A stretch of 64,000 bases of DNA from positions 10,044,001-10,108,000 of the forward strand of contig CM082578.2 in NCBI GenBank assembly GCA_040954595.2, written 5' to 3'. The stretch is from Balanoglossus misakiensis. Taxonomy: Eukaryota; Hemichordata. This document shows positions 62,001 through 64,000 of this stretch, piece after piece. A program made the translations under genes and the position numbers. A model generated the notes under the pieces. It saw only the letters and a list, made by a program, of their open reading frames with translations, ran no database searches and was not told where the DNA came from. The stretch's first letter is position 1; the number at the start of each line of letters is the position of its first letter.

Positions 62001-63369
62001 ACAACTCTCATCTTCCTGTTCTTAATATGGAATATCAATTTTGAATGCAACATCCAACATTAGCAATATCATTGTGGACTGAGAAATTGCTTGTCATGTG
62101 AAAACATCTATCAGTACCCAGGTTAAGAATGATTGCATTGTTGTATGCGGTTGGTTTCAAATGCTTAACACATCCATCAGGTTGTTATCACTCAGGAAGG
62201 GAAATGACATCACTGTGCTTTTTCATCAAAACTGTTACGTCTGCTCATAATTAGGGCTGGCAGAGACTGCAGCTGCTTTCAAAGTTTTTCCAGGATAAGA
62301 GGTTTCATAGACTGACAAAATTTGCAGACTTTTTTCATTTTCAAGTCAGTTTAATGAAACTCTGTCTCAGTCCAGATGATATATCAGATTGCCAAAATCA
62401 AAAACAATCAGCGTTGTCAATGACACATACATATAGAGAGAAATTTCAACTTTTCTTCGCTCCCCTCTGCATACACAATTTACATAGGCACTGTCAATGC
62501 ATTTTCAGGAGCCTGGAGGACTTACATTACATGTATACGAGGGGGAAAAAGTCTTGATCAGATTAAGCCCTGATCATCCGAGGTCAGTCAGGCTTTTGGT
62601 ACAATGGGCTATTATTGATAAGATTGCATAAAAACTTCATTGATTGTGGATCGTAAGGATAAGCAGTAAATATTCCTGAGTCATCCAATCTGCAGTGAAT
62701 GGAGGAATTACTCGGTTCACATACTGCAGCAGTCGGGGATGGCACTAATGAAGGATACAGGCTGGCTGTGCCACTCACTCCCCATAGAATCCATTCCAGC
62801 AACATTTTCTTTTTTCTTCTTCTTTCACAAACTGAGTTACACTAAACGCGGAAATCAAGGAGTGGAACTGATGACACAAATAGTGTCCAGGGACACTGTG
62901 CTCCCATTTAATCAGAACTGGCATACATGCATTTTACAGATTTTATAACATACCAACTTTCAAATTGAAAGCAATTACTTCCAGCATCTCCGAGATTTAT
63001 CAAAAACTTTTATATTATGAAAATTTTGACGATACGGTACTTGACAACCAGAGAATCAAGGTGTTTTCTTTGGAACCTAATCTGCCAACCCATTGTCAGT
63101 TATACATGTACACCCCTTTATTTATTATTTAAATACGTGTACATGAAACAAAATAAAGAGATCTACATCTGCCCAAAAGACGTAGTCCCAGAAAAGAAAA
63201 AAATCCAAACATATCGCCCTATAAGAACAGGTATAATCCAAAGCCGGTGTGACAGTCAACATGATTTTTAAAAAAACCCACCCCAGATTCTTCTTTAATG
63301 ACCAGGGTGATGGGATCGCCAAATGCAGTACAGGCAGTAATTCTCCAAGGCCATGTCATGATGGTTCCT

Positions 63370-63396
63370 CCCCCCCCCCCCCCCCCCCCCCCCCCC
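63370..63396. repeat. C27 homopolymer
   Basis: 27 consecutive C, the longest homopolymer in the window. It is a likely site of assembly or sequencing length error. Confidence 0.95.
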
Positions 63397-64000
63397 AGAA
63401 TGACTGACGGACTGCCAAGACACACAATACAACTTCGGTAATTGTAGACGTGTTCTGAGAACGTTTGCAGAAATTGAATTGTCGGAGTGCGGCCGATTTA
63501 AATTGGCACAATATTCAAGTATCAAATCTCTCGAGGTAAAGAGAGAATATGATTGATACGTTCAGTATTGCAGTCATGTAGACAATTCTGTCTCACGGTC
63601 GTCGTCATCGGATTCAGGGAGGAAATTTGGCACTTCATGTAATACCGTCATTTTTATCCCTTCAGTGTAAGACTACACGAATTGATATTGTCACTCCCTC
63701 CCTCCCCTGGTGGGAGGATGAAACTCTATGAAATAGCACGGTTGCTATAATTTGAAATCATTGTCACTTTCACCCTGAACCACTTGAAATTAACCACAAT
63801 GCTTGCTAGGGTTCTCCCCTGATGCTCGTTAATCAAAGATGTAATTCAACGACACAAAAATGATCGTGGTGAACACGCATGAGTTTAAATTTCATCCAGT
63901 GAATTGCTTGAGCCGGTCCTGAGTAATAACACCCTGCAATAGTACGTCATTTATAGTTCGAAGCCAGTGTCTAATTTCCTATTAGAAGCCCTTGCACATA

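Larger units (their letters stand above)
54661..64000 (-). other. CEP83: Presumed CEP83 intron sequence
   Basis: About 9.3 kb upstream of the last recognised CEP83 exon. I searched donor-like sites on the minus strand for coiled-coil exons and found none that keep a frame with both splice sites. It contains G15 at 58497-58511 joined to a GA run, a TTAA-flanked MITE relative (58940-59086) and a C27 run (63370-63396). A small unrelated nested exon cannot be excluded. Confidence 0.5.

Overview
The window is AT-rich animal DNA. It has interrupted genes with GT-AG introns, long non-coding stretches, many microsatellites and homopolymer runs, and several mobile-element remnants. The gene content points to a non-vertebrate deuterostome, most probably amphioxus (Branchiostoma): an LRR-Ig membrane receptor with an uninterrupted coding region, a pair of single-coding-exon class A GPCR paralogues, an adhesion-type GPCR tail, a possible secreted PLAT protein, and CEP83. 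The species call is inference. No prokaryotic operon, CRISPR array or viral genome is visible.

Layout, left to right. At 114-1418 (+) five phase-consistent exons form the 3' end of a probable adhesion-type GPCR. A solo LTR (1535-2231) follows 116 bp after its stop. From 2.2 to 12.1 kb I see no gene. An LRR-Ig transmembrane protein lies at 12237-13436 (+), convergent with a melatonin-receptor-like GPCR at 15226-16359 (-). Its close paralogue sits at 24944-26017 (+), so the two GPCRs are divergent across 8.6 kb. That gap holds a second solo LTR (19570-20324) and a perfect 12-bp hairpin.

From 26 to 52 kb genes are sparse. A signal-peptide first exon (30045-30099) can join in phase to an exon at 46613-46670 that reads like the first strands of a PLAT domain, which would imply a 16.5-kb intron. 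This stretch also holds a TTAA-flanked MITE (38933-39103), a third solo LTR (40392-41035) and a 1.55-kb foldback element (47889-49438) with nearly identical ~595-bp arms and a 6-bp target duplication.

The right end carries the last three exons of CEP83, a centriole distal-appendage protein, on the minus strand (52303-54660). The rest, to 64 kb, is probably CEP83 intron. It contains a diverged relative of the TTAA MITE and a 27-base C run.

The genes do not form a pathway. Three are membrane receptors, one is a candidate secreted protein, and one is ciliary and centrosomal. The clearest structural stories are the duplicated GPCR pair with complementary motif changes, the three-member solo-LTR family with a variable internal repeat, and the young foldback element.
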